64,000 bases of DNA from Sphingomonas sp. CBMAI 2297 (GCF_029870595.1 NZ_JAPDIR010000016.1:1-64000); one strand, 5' to 3'; positions 17,652 through 26,145 are shown, numbered from the stretch's first letter. The notes: a model not told the origin generated them from the sequence alone. Numbers and translations are program-made.

Positions 17652-18908
17652 TCAGACCGGCGCATCGATCGACCGGGGCGGTTCGCTGAACCATTTCGGC
17701 CCGCCATCGGTCATGTGGAAGCAGTCCTCCAGCCGCACGCCGAAGCTGCCGGGAATATAGATGCCCGGCTCGTTCGAGAAACACATGCCCGGCGCCAGCT
17801 GCGTCCGCTCGCCGCGCACCAGGTTGACCGGCTCGTGCCCGTCGAGCCCGATGCCGTGCCCGGTGCGGTGCGACAGGCCGGGCAGCCTGTAGTCCGGCCC
17901 CCAGCCCAGCGAGGCATAATAGCGGCGCACCGCATCGTCCACGCTGCCCGCGGTCGCGCCGATCCTGGCCGCGGCAAAAGCGGTCCGCTGGCCCTGCGCC
18001 ACCTGGTCCCAAACCTTGCGCTGCTCCGCCGTCGGGGTGCCGTGCACCCAGGTGCGCGACACGTCGGACTGATAGCCCTGCACGGTGCAGCCGCAATCCA
18101 TCAGCACGATCCGGCCCTCGGCCACCGGCGACGGCACCTTGGTGCCGTGCGGATAGGCCGCGCCCTCGCCCACCAGCACCATGCTGAACTCCGGGCTGCC
18201 GCCCAGCTTGCGCGTCGCCGCGTCCATCAGCGCCGAGACGTCGCGCTGGCTCATCCCCTTCTCGACGCGCGGATGGACCCAGCGATAGGCCGCGATCGTC
18301 ACGTCGGTGGCGAGCTGCATCAGCGCGATCTCGGCCGGCGTCTTGAGCATCCGGCAGCCGCGCACCACCGGATTGGCCGAAACCACGGCGAGTCCCGCCT
18401 TTTGCAGCCCGTCGACCGCGAAATAGCGCACCGTCTCCTCGATGCCGACCGGCAGGTGCGCGAGCTTGCGATCCTTGAGGAAGCCGGCCACGGTCTTCAG
18501 CGGATCCTCGTCCTCCTGCCACACGCGGATCTCGGCGGGGATCGCCAGCCCTTCGCGGGTGCGCGCCTCTTCGAAGAAAGGCGTCACGATGCAGGGTTCG
18601 CCCTCGGCCGGCAGCACCAGGGCGGTCAGCCGCTCGCTGCGCCCCCAGCGCAGCCCGGTGAAATAGAGCAGCGAAGACCCACCTTCGACCAGCACCGCGC
18701 CGATGCGGTTCGCCTGCATCAGCCGCTGGGCCCGGGCGAGCCGCGCGGCGCGCTCGGCATTGTCGATCGGCACCGCGCCCCTGGTGATGTCCTGCAGCGC
18801 CGAAAGATCCGGCTCGGCGGCGCGCAGCACGCCCGGCAGGGCGAGCAGCGGCGCGGCGGCGGCGGCACGGACGGCAGCGCTGACAAGGGCACGGCGGTGA
18901 AGGCGCAT
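17652..18908 (-). CDS. Exported M24 Xaa-Pro aminopeptidase-like metallopeptidase
   Basis: A 418-residue protein with an N-terminal twin-Arg export signal (MRLHRRALVSAA plus a hydrophobic stretch ending LRAAE), so it likely folds with its metals in the cytoplasm and is exported by Tat. The N-terminal creatinase domain is followed by the M24 pita-bread domain. All five metal ligands appear in order: the two Asp in MDCGCTVQGYQSDVSRTW, His in GHGIGLDGHE, Glu in SNEPGIY and Glu in VRLEDCFH. The start at 18908 was chosen because GGAG is 8 bases before it; an ATG six bases earlier sits too close to the site. The product probably trims peptides with Pro at position 2 in the periplasm. Confidence 0.9.
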   Translation of the reverse strand: MRLHRRALVSAAVRAAAAAPLLALPGVLRAAEPDLSALQDITRGAVPIDNAERAARLARAQRLMQANRIGAVLVEGGSSLLYFTGLRWGRSERLTALVLPAEGEPCIVTPFFEEARTREGLAIPAEIRVWQEDEDPLKTVAGFLKDRKLAHLPVGIEETVRYFAVDGLQKAGLAVVSANPVVRGCRMLKTPAEIALMQLATDVTIAAYRWVHPRVEKGMSQRDVSALMDAATRKLGGSPEFSMVLVGEGAAYPHGTKVPSPVAEGRIVLMDCGCTVQGYQSDVSRTWVHGTPTAEQRKVWDQVAQGQRTAFAAARIGATAGSVDDAVRRYYASLGWGPDYRLPGLSHRTGHGIGLDGHEPVNLVRGERTQLAPGMCFSNEPGIYIPGSFGVRLEDCFHMTDGGPKWFSEPPRSIDAPV

Positions 18909-19071
18909 CGTCATTCTCCGGAAACAGCGATGCATGCGATAGGGCCGCTTCGCGCACCGCCGCAATACCCGCCGTGCATAGGGCAGCACACATCGGCTGG
19001 GCGCGCGGGGCTTGACCCGGCGCGCGCAATCCCCTTTGCCTGCGACCAAAGGATTTTTAGGGGGGCCTCCG

Positions 19072-20391
19072 TTGGGCAAGCGACTTACCTGGTTCATTTT
19101 GGCGGCGCTGCTGCTCGGCGGCCTGCTGGGCTATGCCCTCAACGTCTCGCTCGCGGGCACGCCGGAGGGGGCGAAGGCAATCGAGAACTGGGCCTATGGC
19201 CTGGACATACCGACCCAGATGTTCCTCCATTTGATCAAGATGATCATCGCCCCGCTGGTGGTCTCCACGCTGGTGGTCGGCATCGCCCATATGGGCGGCG
19301 GCGGCGCGATCGGGCGCGTCGGCCTCAAGGCGTTCTTCTGGTTCGTCTGCGCGAGCCTGGTCTCGCTCACGCTCGGACTGATCTTCGTCAACCTGCTCCA
19401 GCCCGGCGTCGGCCTCAACCTGACGGTCCCCGCCGCCACGGCATCGAGCGGCGTCGATCGCTCGAGCTTCGACCTTGCCAAGTTCTTCATCCACATCGTG
19501 CCGACCAGCGGCATCGATGCGATGGCGAGCAACGACATCCTCCAGCTCGTCATCTTCTCGCTCTTCTTCGGCGTTGGCCTTGCCGCCATCGGCGAGAAGG
19601 GCGCACCGCTGGTCCGCGGGCTCGAGGCGCTGGTGCAGGTGATGCTCACCGTCACCGGCTATGTCATGCTCTTCGCGCCGGTCGCCGTGTTCTGCGCCGT
19701 GGCCAAGGCGCTGGCGACCAAGGGCATCGGCGTGGTCGGCGACCTCGCCTTCTTCATGGGCAGCTTCTATCTGGGCCTGTTCGCGCTCTGGGCGACGCTG
19801 CTCGGCGTCTGCTTCCTGATCGTCGGCCCGCGCACCCGCACGCTGCTGCGCTATCTGCGCGACCCGATCCTGCTCGGCTTCTCGACCGCCTCGTCCGAGG
19901 CGGCCTATCCGCGCACGCTCGACGCGCTCGACCGGTTCGGCGTGCCGCCGCGCATCGCCAGCTTCGTGCTGCCCCTCGGCTATTCGTTCAATCTCGACGG
20001 CTCGATGATGTACATGACGTTCGCGTCGATCTTCATCGCCCAGGCCTATGGCATCCATCTCGACTGGATGACGATGATCCAGATGCTGCTGATCCTGATG
20101 GTCACCAGCAAGGGCATTGCCGGCGTGCCGCGCGCCAGCCTGGTGGTGATCACCGGCACGCTCAGCCATTTCAACATTCCCGAGGCCGGCGTGCTGCTGA
20201 TCCTCGCGGTCGACCATTTCCTCGACATGGGCCGCACCGCGACCAATGTGATCGGCAATGCCGTGGCCAGCGTGGTGGTGGCGCGCTGGGAGGGCAAGCT
20301 CGACGCGCCCCAGCCGATCGAGCCGATCGTCCCGCCCATGCAGGGCCCGGCGACCGAGGCGGAGAGCTTCCAGGATTATGGCCGCCACTGA
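19072..20391 (+). CDS. SDF-family dicarboxylate/amino acid:cation symporter
   Basis: A 439-residue inner-membrane secondary transporter of the GltP/DctA family. It shows the serine-rich hairpin STASSEAAYP, the NLDGSMMYM motif (transmembrane segment 7, NMDGT in relatives) and DMGRTATNVIGNAVA near the C-terminus, which bind substrate and cation. The TTG at 19072 is the likely start because AGGGGGG lies 6 bases upstream; the longer frame adds a non-hydrophobic leader. A second family member lies at 40156. The substrate (glutamate, aspartate or C4-dicarboxylate) cannot be told apart by reading. It ends 50 bases before a palindrome that covers the next start. Confidence 0.93.
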   Translation: MGKRLTWFILAALLLGGLLGYALNVSLAGTPEGAKAIENWAYGLDIPTQMFLHLIKMIIAPLVVSTLVVGIAHMGGGGAIGRVGLKAFFWFVCASLVSLTLGLIFVNLLQPGVGLNLTVPAATASSGVDRSSFDLAKFFIHIVPTSGIDAMASNDILQLVIFSLFFGVGLAAIGEKGAPLVRGLEALVQVMLTVTGYVMLFAPVAVFCAVAKALATKGIGVVGDLAFFMGSFYLGLFALWATLLGVCFLIVGPRTRTLLRYLRDPILLGFSTASSEAAYPRTLDALDRFGVPPRIASFVLPLGYSFNLDGSMMYMTFASIFIAQAYGIHLDWMTMIQMLLILMVTSKGIAGVPRASLVVITGTLSHFNIPEAGVLLILAVDHFLDMGRTATNVIGNAVASVVVARWEGKLDAPQPIEPIVPPMQGPATEAESFQDYGRH

Positions 20392-20441
20392 ACGCGCCGG
20401 TCCGCGGCGGCGCCATCGCCGTTGGACTTTCCCGCGCGAAG

Positions 20442-20472
20442 ATGAAAGTCTCTCCCCGGGGGAGACTTTCAT
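20442..20472 (+). promoter_or_regulatory. 31-base palindrome covering the ribosome binding site and start of the lipoprotein gene
   Basis: Fifteen paired positions around a single central base (arms ATGAAAGTCTC and GAGACTTTCAT plus a CCC/GGG core, one G-U pair). The right arm contains the GGAG site at 20461-20464 and the first two bases of the ATG at 20471. It may terminate the symporter transcript, hold the lipoprotein mRNA closed, or be an operator. Confidence 0.6.
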
Positions 20473-21037
20473 GCGCGCCTTGACGGGGTTCGGACGGGAT
20501 CTGCGGCGGCTCGCCGCGCTGCTGCTGCTCGCGGTCGCGCTGGCCGGCTGCGCGCACGTCCAGCTTGCCGCGCCCTATGACGCGGCGACCGATGCCGAGC
20601 TCGGATCGGTGCTGCAGGACACGACCAGCTTCGTCGCGAAGATGGCGACCAATGCCGGCCAACCCGCCGGCGCCTATGCCCAGAACACCGACTTCTACGA
20701 CAATATGGAAGGCCGGGTGGCGCTGCTCGTCGCCCGGGCGCAGGCGAACCGGGTGCTGGACAATTGCCCGTCCACCCAGGCGATGGCCAGGGCGCTGGCG
20801 GCGGCGGACCTGCCGCCCGCGATCGGCGGGAAGATCGGCACCCCGCCCCAGGGCGATTGCGACGTGGTGCTGATGCAATTGCTCCAGCAGCAGTTCCACG
20901 ACCTGCGCGCCTTTCACCAGGCGGAAGGCGGGCTGGGCATTCCCGCCGCCGCCGTCGGCCCGCTGCTCGACGGCGGGCTCGGCGCCACCCTGCGCGCGGC
21001 GATGGCCGTGCAGCGCGCCAAGCAACTGAGCCGATAG
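20471..21037 (+). CDS. Lipoprotein of unknown function
   Basis: A 188-residue protein with a clear lipobox (LAGC, Cys27) after a basic, hydrophobic signal sequence, so it is lipid-anchored in the cell envelope. The mature part is mainly helical, with two further cysteines (in DNCPST and GDCDVV) that could form a disulfide. I recognise no family. GGAG lies 6 bases before the ATG, within a long palindrome. The next gene starts 10 bases after the stop, so the two form a unit. The Gln-rich stretch QLLQQQF lies near residue 140. Confidence 0.75.
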   Translation: MRALTGFGRDLRRLAALLLLAVALAGCAHVQLAAPYDAATDAELGSVLQDTTSFVAKMATNAGQPAGAYAQNTDFYDNMEGRVALLVARAQANRVLDNCPSTQAMARALAAADLPPAIGGKIGTPPQGDCDVVLMQLLQQQFHDLRAFHQAEGGLGIPAAAVGPLLDGGLGATLRAAMAVQRAKQLSR

Positions 21038-21046
21038 GAGAAGGCG

Positions 21047-21370
21047 ATGCAGGTGGACGTGGACGGGCTGGTCGACCGGATGACCGCCGCGGGGCGCGGG
21101 CTGGCGGGCGGCATCTGGGCGGAGATGGAAAGCTATGCGGTGCCCGAGCTCAAGAAGATCGCGATCCAGGTGGAGGCGATCGCCGAGAACCATGCCCAAT
21201 ACACGTTGCGCGGGGCCGAGATCCTGTTCGACATGCAGATTCGCGCCGCCGTCTCGGTGATCGTGGCGATGACCAGCATGACGCTGGTGCTGGTGCAGAA
21301 TGCGATCAACGCGATCGTCGATGCAGTGAAGGACTTCATCAACGCCGCGACCGGCTTCGCCCTGATATGA
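21047..21370 (+). CDS. Small hypothetical protein paired with the lipoprotein
   Basis: A 107-residue protein with an AGGAG site 6 bases before its ATG. The N-terminal half is a charged helix (residues 1-58). The second half has a long apolar stretch (about 65-90, IRAAVSVIVAMTSMTLVLVQNAINAIV), so it either crosses the membrane once or forms an amphipathic coiled helix. I do not recognise a family. Tight spacing with the lipoprotein gene suggests that the two act together in the envelope. Confidence 0.7.
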   Translation: MQVDVDGLVDRMTAAGRGLAGGIWAEMESYAVPELKKIAIQVEAIAENHAQYTLRGAEILFDMQIRAAVSVIVAMTSMTLVLVQNAINAIVDAVKDFINAATGFALI

Positions 21371-21414
21371 TCGCCCTTGCCGCCATTTAGGCGCAGCCGG
21401 GGGCGCCGGGCTGT

Positions 21415-22041
21415 TCAGGCATAGGCATAGGGGCCGCCGGCGGCCAGCGCCGCCTTATAGGCCGGGCGGGCATGGATCTTCTCGATCCAGGCATCCATGA
21501 ATGGCCGCCCCGCAATGGCATTGGCGCGGCTCACCGCGGCTTCGAGGGGGAAGCTCATCATCACGTCGGCCGCGGTGAATTCGGGGCCGGCGAACCAGGG
21601 CCGCGCCATCAGCTCGCCCTCGACATAGTCGAGATGGACGTCGATCATCGGCTGGAACTTCTTCTGCGCCACCTTGCCGAGCAGCGGCACGCGGCTGAGC
21701 ACCAGCTTGGTGAAGAGCGGCGGCATCAGCGACCCCTCGGCATAGTGCAGGAAATGGCGATAGCGCAGCGCGTCCTCGCGATGCCCCGGCATGCCCAGGC
21801 GACCATCGGCCAGCTCGACCAGATATTCGACGATCGCCCCCGTCTCGGCGATGATGTTGCCCGCATGCTCGATCACGGGCGACTTGCCGAGCGGATGGAC
21901 CTGGCGAAGCTCGGGCGGCGCGAGCATCGTCGCCTTGTCGCGCCGATAGCGGCGGACCTCATAGGGCAGCCCCAGTTCCTCGAGCAGCCAGAGCACGCGC
22001 TGCGAGCGGGAGTTCTCGAGATGATGGACGATGATCGTCAT
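21415..22041 (-). CDS. Glutathione S-transferase
   Basis: A 208-residue cytoplasmic GST. The thioredoxin-like N-terminal domain begins MTIIVHHLENSRSQRVLWLLEE, where the Ser after Asn is a likely glutathione-activating residue, and has the cis-Pro loop GKSPVIEH and the glutathione-binding ETGAIVEYL. The helical C-terminal domain follows from about residue 85. Its start overlaps the stop of the DUF1801 gene by four bases (ATGA). A role as maleylacetoacetate isomerase in tyrosine breakdown is possible but unlikely, given the distance from hmgA and the lack of the zeta-class SSCSW-type motif. Confidence 0.92.
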   Translation of the reverse strand: MTIIVHHLENSRSQRVLWLLEELGLPYEVRRYRRDKATMLAPPELRQVHPLGKSPVIEHAGNIIAETGAIVEYLVELADGRLGMPGHREDALRYRHFLHYAEGSLMPPLFTKLVLSRVPLLGKVAQKKFQPMIDVHLDYVEGELMARPWFAGPEFTAADVMMSFPLEAAVSRANAIAGRPFMDAWIEKIHARPAYKAALAAGGPYAYA

Positions 22042-22529
22042 GCGGCGTCTCCGGCTGGGCGGCGCGGCCGTTGCCGGGCCGATATCGACTTGACGATGGT
22101 CCGCCCGCCCGCCGGAGGCAAGGGCCGCCGCGCCCCATCGAGCGCGGCCGCGATCAGGGCGGCGATCGCGGGCGCGTCGAGCAGCGCCACGTCCTTGAGG
22201 CAGACATAGCGCCCCCGCCGCCCCTCTCCCTGAAGCAGCCCTTCCGGATCGGGCAATCCGACGCCGGGCAGGAAATAGAGCAATATGTTGCGCGGATAGA
22301 CGGCAAGGCTGAACACCGCCTCGGACGTCTTCTCGCCCGGACCATAGCCGATCGCGAGCGCGTTGTAATTGTCGTAGACCAGCTCGGTCGCGCCGGGCAG
22401 CCGCGCACGCAACACCGCGCGCGCGGCGCGAACGCGGTTCGCGATCTCGGGCGTGAAGCGGGCAATGAAGCCTTCGAGCTGGGCCGCGGTCGCCGCGATG
22501 TCTTCGGGATCGGCGGGTATCGCCGTCAC
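22038..22529 (-). CDS. DUF1801 domain protein
   Basis: A 163-residue soluble protein. It matches DUF1801 by the pattern LPGATELVYDNYNALAIGYGPGEKTSEAVFSLAVYPRNILLYF, typical of this small alpha-beta family of unknown function. The C-terminal 25 residues are basic and Pro/Arg-rich. It overlaps the RNB gene upstream and the GST gene downstream by four bases each, so all three are co-translated. Nothing in the sequence shows a catalytic activity. Confidence 0.8.
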   Translation of the reverse strand: MTAIPADPEDIAATAAQLEGFIARFTPEIANRVRAARAVLRARLPGATELVYDNYNALAIGYGPGEKTSEAVFSLAVYPRNILLYFLPGVGLPDPEGLLQGEGRRGRYVCLKDVALLDAPAIAALIAAALDGARRPLPPAGGRTIVKSISARQRPRRPAGDAA

Positions 22530-23920
22530 GATGCCACGCCGATCGCTTCGAAGCGCACCGCGCGGTCAGTCGGGTCGGCATCGACCAGCCGGACGCGGAT
22601 CGGCGTTCCCGGCGCGGTTCCGGGAGCGTCGATTCGCGTCACCACCGGCAGGTCGGCGAGCTGCATCCGTGCGCCGCGGACATCCACATCGGTGACGATC
22701 GCCGCGAATTCCTCCCCCTCGCGCCCGGCGAGCATCACCGCTTCGGCCAGGTCGACCACCGCGCGATCGATCTGGCCGCTCACGGCATCGGCACGCCCCA
22801 TTACCTTGGGCAGCCGCTCAAAGGCCTGGGCGACGATCTCGGGCACCGGCCGGCCCGCCATGATCGCCAGGGCCGCCTGGATGACATAGCGATCCGCCAG
22901 CCGCCGGAGCGGCGCGGTGGCATGGACATAGGGCGCCGCGACGGCGGCGTGCCATGGCACCGTGCCCTCGTGCCATGGGGCGTAGCTGGCGCCCTGCCCC
23001 GCCCGGCGGATCGCGAGCATCAGCGCCGCCTGGTGCGGATCGGCCGGATCCAGGCCCGTGCGGAAAGCCACGAGCGATTGCGCTTCGGGCCAGGCGATGC
23101 CGAGCGCGCGCGCCGTGTTCCGCAGCCGCGATACCGCCGCCGCATCGGGCTCGGCCATCACGCGGAACAGGCCGGTATGATGTGCCTGCAACAGCTCGGC
23201 GATGGCAAGGTTGGTCGCGAGCGACAGGGCCGCATTGCGCGCCTCCGATGCGTGACGCGCGCGGAAGGCCAACGCATAGCCGCCATCCGCGCGGCGCACG
23301 ACTTCCTGTTCGGGCGGATCGACACGGGCGGCGCCCCGACGCGCCTCGGCAAGGGCGATGCGGCGGGCGAGCTCGGCGAATTGCGGAGGCAGGTCCGCGT
23401 CGTCCGCCGTCTCATAAGCGAGCTTGGCGCGGCTCCTGACCAGCGCCCGCTCCGCCGCGTCCAGCCGCGCCTCGCCATCGGGCGCCACCCGCACCGTGAA
23501 GAGCACCGCCGGGCGTGGACCATCGGGCAACAGGCTCGCCGCTCCCTCGCTCAATATCGGCGGATAGAGCCCGGCCTTTCCGTCCGGCAGATAGAGCGTC
23601 GCCCCGCGCCGCCAGGCCTCGCGGTCGATCGGATCGCCATCGTCGACGAACCAGGCGACATCGGCGATCGCATAGCGCAGCAGCAGGTCGCTCCCACTGG
23701 ACTCGATCGCGAAGGCCTGGTCGAGATCGGTGGAGCTCGCCGGATCGAGCGTGACCAGGGGAAGCGCCGTCCGGTCCGCATGGTCGGCCGGCACGCGCCG
23801 CGCCGCGGCCTGGGCGGCGGCGATCACCTCCGGGGGAAAGGCCTGCGGGACATGGAACTGGTCGCGGATGGCGGCGAGGCCGCCGGCCAGCACGCGATCG
23901 GGATCGAAAACCGCCTTCAT
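22526..23920 (-). CDS. RNB-domain ribonuclease
   Basis: A 464-residue protein of the RNase II/R superfamily, which degrades RNA 3' to 5'. The catalytic loop reads LDPASSTDLDQAF near residue 58, keeping three of the four metal-binding Asp of RNase II and replacing the last by Gln. This DLDQ form also occurs in other RNB subfamilies. The basic HATAPLRRLADRY motif near residue 336 is the conserved RNB helix that contacts RNA. There are no N-terminal cold-shock domains, and only a short S1-like C-terminal end. It is the first gene of a three-gene overlapping operon, divergent in position from nothing and preceded by the recA terminator region. Confidence 0.88.
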   Translation of the reverse strand: MKAVFDPDRVLAGGLAAIRDQFHVPQAFPPEVIAAAQAAARRVPADHADRTALPLVTLDPASSTDLDQAFAIESSGSDLLLRYAIADVAWFVDDGDPIDREAWRRGATLYLPDGKAGLYPPILSEGAASLLPDGPRPAVLFTVRVAPDGEARLDAAERALVRSRAKLAYETADDADLPPQFAELARRIALAEARRGAARVDPPEQEVVRRADGGYALAFRARHASEARNAALSLATNLAIAELLQAHHTGLFRVMAEPDAAAVSRLRNTARALGIAWPEAQSLVAFRTGLDPADPHQAALMLAIRRAGQGASYAPWHEGTVPWHAAVAAPYVHATAPLRRLADRYVIQAALAIMAGRPVPEIVAQAFERLPKVMGRADAVSGQIDRAVVDLAEAVMLAGREGEEFAAIVTDVDVRGARMQLADLPVVTRIDAPGTAPGTPIRVRLVDADPTDRAVRFEAIGVAS

Positions 23921-24074
23921 CGCCCGCGACTATAACGCCCGCCGCGGATCGGGAAACCGGGATCGCAAGGCGGCGCACGCTCTCTTCCCGCCCCGAGCGT
24001 GACGAACGTCGCGCATGCAAGGCATCGCGCGCGTGCCCGAACGCGAATGTTCGGACGCAAATGCCCGGACGCGA

Positions 24075-24106
24075 AAGACCCGGCGCGGGGCAACGCGCCG
24101 GGTCTT
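24075..24106 (-). terminator. Hairpin downstream of recA
   Basis: Perfect 13-base stem (AAGACCCGGCGCG / CGCGCCGGGTCTT) with a six-base loop, about 65 bases past the recA stop on the minus strand. In that direction the stem ends in CTTT. The 250-bp gap 23921-24170 otherwise holds only short direct repeats of CGGACGC. Confidence 0.7.
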
Positions 24107-24170
24107 CCCATGGGTCTCAGCCCGTGACCGCCGCCGCACGCATCACACGCGGGCGCGGCCTGAATATGGA

Positions 24171-25250
24171 TCAAAGGTCGTCGTCACCGTCATCGGCGTC
24201 GGGCCCGGTCATCAGACCCTCGGCGACCTTCTCGGTGCGTGCCCGGATCGCCGCTTCGAGACGCTCGCGCAGCTCGCCATTCTCCTTGAGGAAATTCTTG
24301 GCGTTCTCGCGTCCCTGGCCGATCCGGACGCTGTCGTACGAGAACCAGGCACCCGACTTCTCGACCAGTCCGGCCTTGACGCCGAGGTCGAGTATCTCGC
24401 CGATCTTTGAGATGCCCTCGCCATACATGATGTCGAACTCGACCTGCTTGAACGGCGGTGCCACCTTGTTCTTCACCACCTTCACGCGCGTGGTGTTGCC
24501 GATGATGTCCTCGCGGTCCTTGATCTGGCCGGTGCGGCGGATGTCGAGGCGGACCGAAGCGTAGAATTTCAGCGCATTGCCGCCGGTCGTGGTCTCCGGA
24601 TTGCCGTACATCACGCCGATCTTCATGCGCAGCTGGTTGATGAAGATCACCATGCAGCGCGAGCGGCTGATCGAGCCGGTCAGCTTGCGCAGCGACTGCG
24701 ACATCAGCCGGGCCTGGAGGCCGACATGGCTGTCGCCCATCTCGCCCTCGATCTCGGCGCGCGGCACCAGCGCGGCGACCGAATCGACCACGAGCACGTC
24801 GATCGCGTTCGAGCGGACCAGCGTATCGGTGATCTCCAGCGCCTGCTCGCCGGTATCGGGCTGCGAGACGATCAGCTCGTCGATGTTGACGCCCAGCTTC
24901 TTGGCATAGACCGGGTCCAGCGCATGCTCGGCGTCGACGAACGCCGCGACGCCGCCGCTCCGCTGCGCTTCGGCGATGACGTGCAGCGCCAGCGTGGTCT
25001 TGCCCGAGCTTTCCGGCCCATAGACTTCGATCACGCGGCCACGGGGCAGGCCGCCCACGCCGAGCGCGATGTCGAGCCCGAGCGACCCGGTCGAGATCGC
25101 CTCGACCTGCATCGCCTCCTTGGAGCCGAGCTTCATCGCCGACCCCTTGCCGAATGCGCGGTCGATCTGCGCGAGGGCGGCGTCGAGCGCCTTCTGCTTG
25201 TCCGAAGAAATCGCCATGTTGCCGTCAATCACCTTGAGCGAAGCTGCCAT
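24171..25250 (-). CDS. recA: Recombinase RecA
   Basis: DNA strand-exchange protein and LexA co-protease. The 359-residue sequence has the Walker A motif GPESSGKTT near residue 77, LVVDSVAALVPRAEI (Walker B region), the DNA-binding loops and NALKFYASVRLDIRR, and an acidic C-terminal tail (DADDGDDDL). The first ATG (25250) matches the usual MAASLKV start of sphingomonad RecA, although its ribosome binding site is weak. A LexA box 79-93 bases upstream overlaps a TTGTTC -35, with TACATG 17 bases further on. A strong terminator hairpin follows. Confidence 0.99.
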   Translation of the reverse strand: MAASLKVIDGNMAISSDKQKALDAALAQIDRAFGKGSAMKLGSKEAMQVEAISTGSLGLDIALGVGGLPRGRVIEVYGPESSGKTTLALHVIAEAQRSGGVAAFVDAEHALDPVYAKKLGVNIDELIVSQPDTGEQALEITDTLVRSNAIDVLVVDSVAALVPRAEIEGEMGDSHVGLQARLMSQSLRKLTGSISRSRCMVIFINQLRMKIGVMYGNPETTTGGNALKFYASVRLDIRRTGQIKDREDIIGNTTRVKVVKNKVAPPFKQVEFDIMYGEGISKIGEILDLGVKAGLVEKSGAWFSYDSVRIGQGRENAKNFLKENGELRERLEAAIRARTEKVAEGLMTGPDADDGDDDL

Positions 25251-25328
25251 TGGAAGTCCCCGTCGCTAGAAGGTTTGGCTCGCGCCTTCAACCTGTGTTG
25301 GAAGCCATGTATCGTGTTTGTTCTCATG

Positions 25329-25343
25329 GAACAAGAGCGGAAC
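25329..25343 (-). promoter_or_regulatory. LexA box of recA (GTTC-N7-GTTC)
   Basis: On the minus strand reads GTTCCGCTCTTGTTC, an exact match to the alphaproteobacterial LexA site. It overlaps the -35 region of the recA promoter (TTGTTC at 25334-25329, -10 TACATG at 25311-25306), so bound LexA would block transcription. Confidence 0.85.
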
Positions 25344-25353
25344 GAAATTTTTT

Positions 25354-25368
25354 GTTCCATAACCGTTC
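25354..25368 (+). promoter_or_regulatory. Second LexA-type box in the recA-MOSC spacer
   Basis: Reads GTTCCATAACCGTTC on the plus strand, again GTTC-N7-GTTC exactly. It starts 25 bp from the recA box and ends 57 bases before the MOSC start codon. It could be an extra site for recA or place the divergent MOSC gene under LexA. Confidence 0.6.
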
Positions 25369-25425
25369 CACCACCCCGCCGGACCGCGATTGCCCTTCCC
25401 GCTTCCCGTCGCTAGCCGGGGTGCC

Positions 25426-26145
25426 ATGTCCCGCATCGTCGGCCATGTCCGCGCGCTCAATCGCTTTCCGGTCAAGTCGATGGCCGGGGAGCGGCTCGAT
25501 ATGGCGGAGCTCGACTGGCAGGGAATCGAAGGCGACCGCCAATATGCGTTCGTCCGCGCGGCCAATGGCACGCGCTTTCCCTGGCTCACCGCGCGCGAGG
25601 TGCCCGCCATGGTCCTCCACCGGGCGCGCTTCGACGATCCGGCCCGGCCCAAGACCAGCGCAGTGACGGTCGAGACGCCCGAGGGCGCGACGGTCCCGCT
25701 CCGCGATCCGCTGCTCAAGGCACAGCTGGAGGCGGCCGCGGGCGAACCCGCCACGCTGATCCAGGTGGCGCGCGGCATCTATGATTCGATGCCGGTCTCG
25801 ATCCAGACCAGCGCCGGCCACGCCGCGCTGGAAGCCGCGCATGGCGAACCGCTGGCGATCGATCGGTTCCGGATCAACCTGATCGTGGAGAGCGAGGTGC
25901 CCGCCACCGAATGGCGGGGCCGAAGACTGGCGTTCGGCCGCGAGGACGGGGACGGTGCGGTGGTGCAATGCGCCGATCCGATCGCGCGCTGCGTGATCGT
26001 GACGATCGATCCGGACACCGGAGTGAAGGAACCGCGCCTGCTGCGGACCGTCGCGCGGGATTTCGGCAATGCCTATGGGGTTTACGCGGGTCCGGCCCGG
26101 CCGGGGCTGATCCGGCTGCGCGATCCAGTGCGGCTGCTGGATTAG
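25426..26145 (+). CDS. MOSC-domain protein
   Basis: A 239-residue protein. An N-terminal MOSC beta-barrel (VRALNRFPVKSMAGERLD) precedes a MOSC domain whose conserved Cys lies in GAVVQCADPIARC near residue 180-186. The family includes molybdenum cofactor sulfurases and the mARC/YcbX molybdenum-dependent N-hydroxylated compound reductases. YcbX also carries a ferredoxin domain, which is absent here. The ATG at 25426 has GGGG about 4-5 bases upstream; an ATG at 25390 is an alternative. It is divergent from recA, with two LexA boxes in the shared spacer, so DNA-damage control is possible. Confidence 0.85.
   Translation: MSRIVGHVRALNRFPVKSMAGERLDMAELDWQGIEGDRQYAFVRAANGTRFPWLTAREVPAMVLHRARFDDPARPKTSAVTVETPEGATVPLRDPLLKAQLEAAAGEPATLIQVARGIYDSMPVSIQTSAGHAALEAAHGEPLAIDRFRINLIVESEVPATEWRGRRLAFGREDGDGAVVQCADPIARCVIVTIDPDTGVKEPRLLRTVARDFGNAYGVYAGPARPGLIRLRDPVRLLD

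Noticed and set aside
17715..19011. Plus-strand frame opposite the M24 peptidase gene
   Set aside because: No motif or start signal. The minus-strand gene has all five metal ligands.
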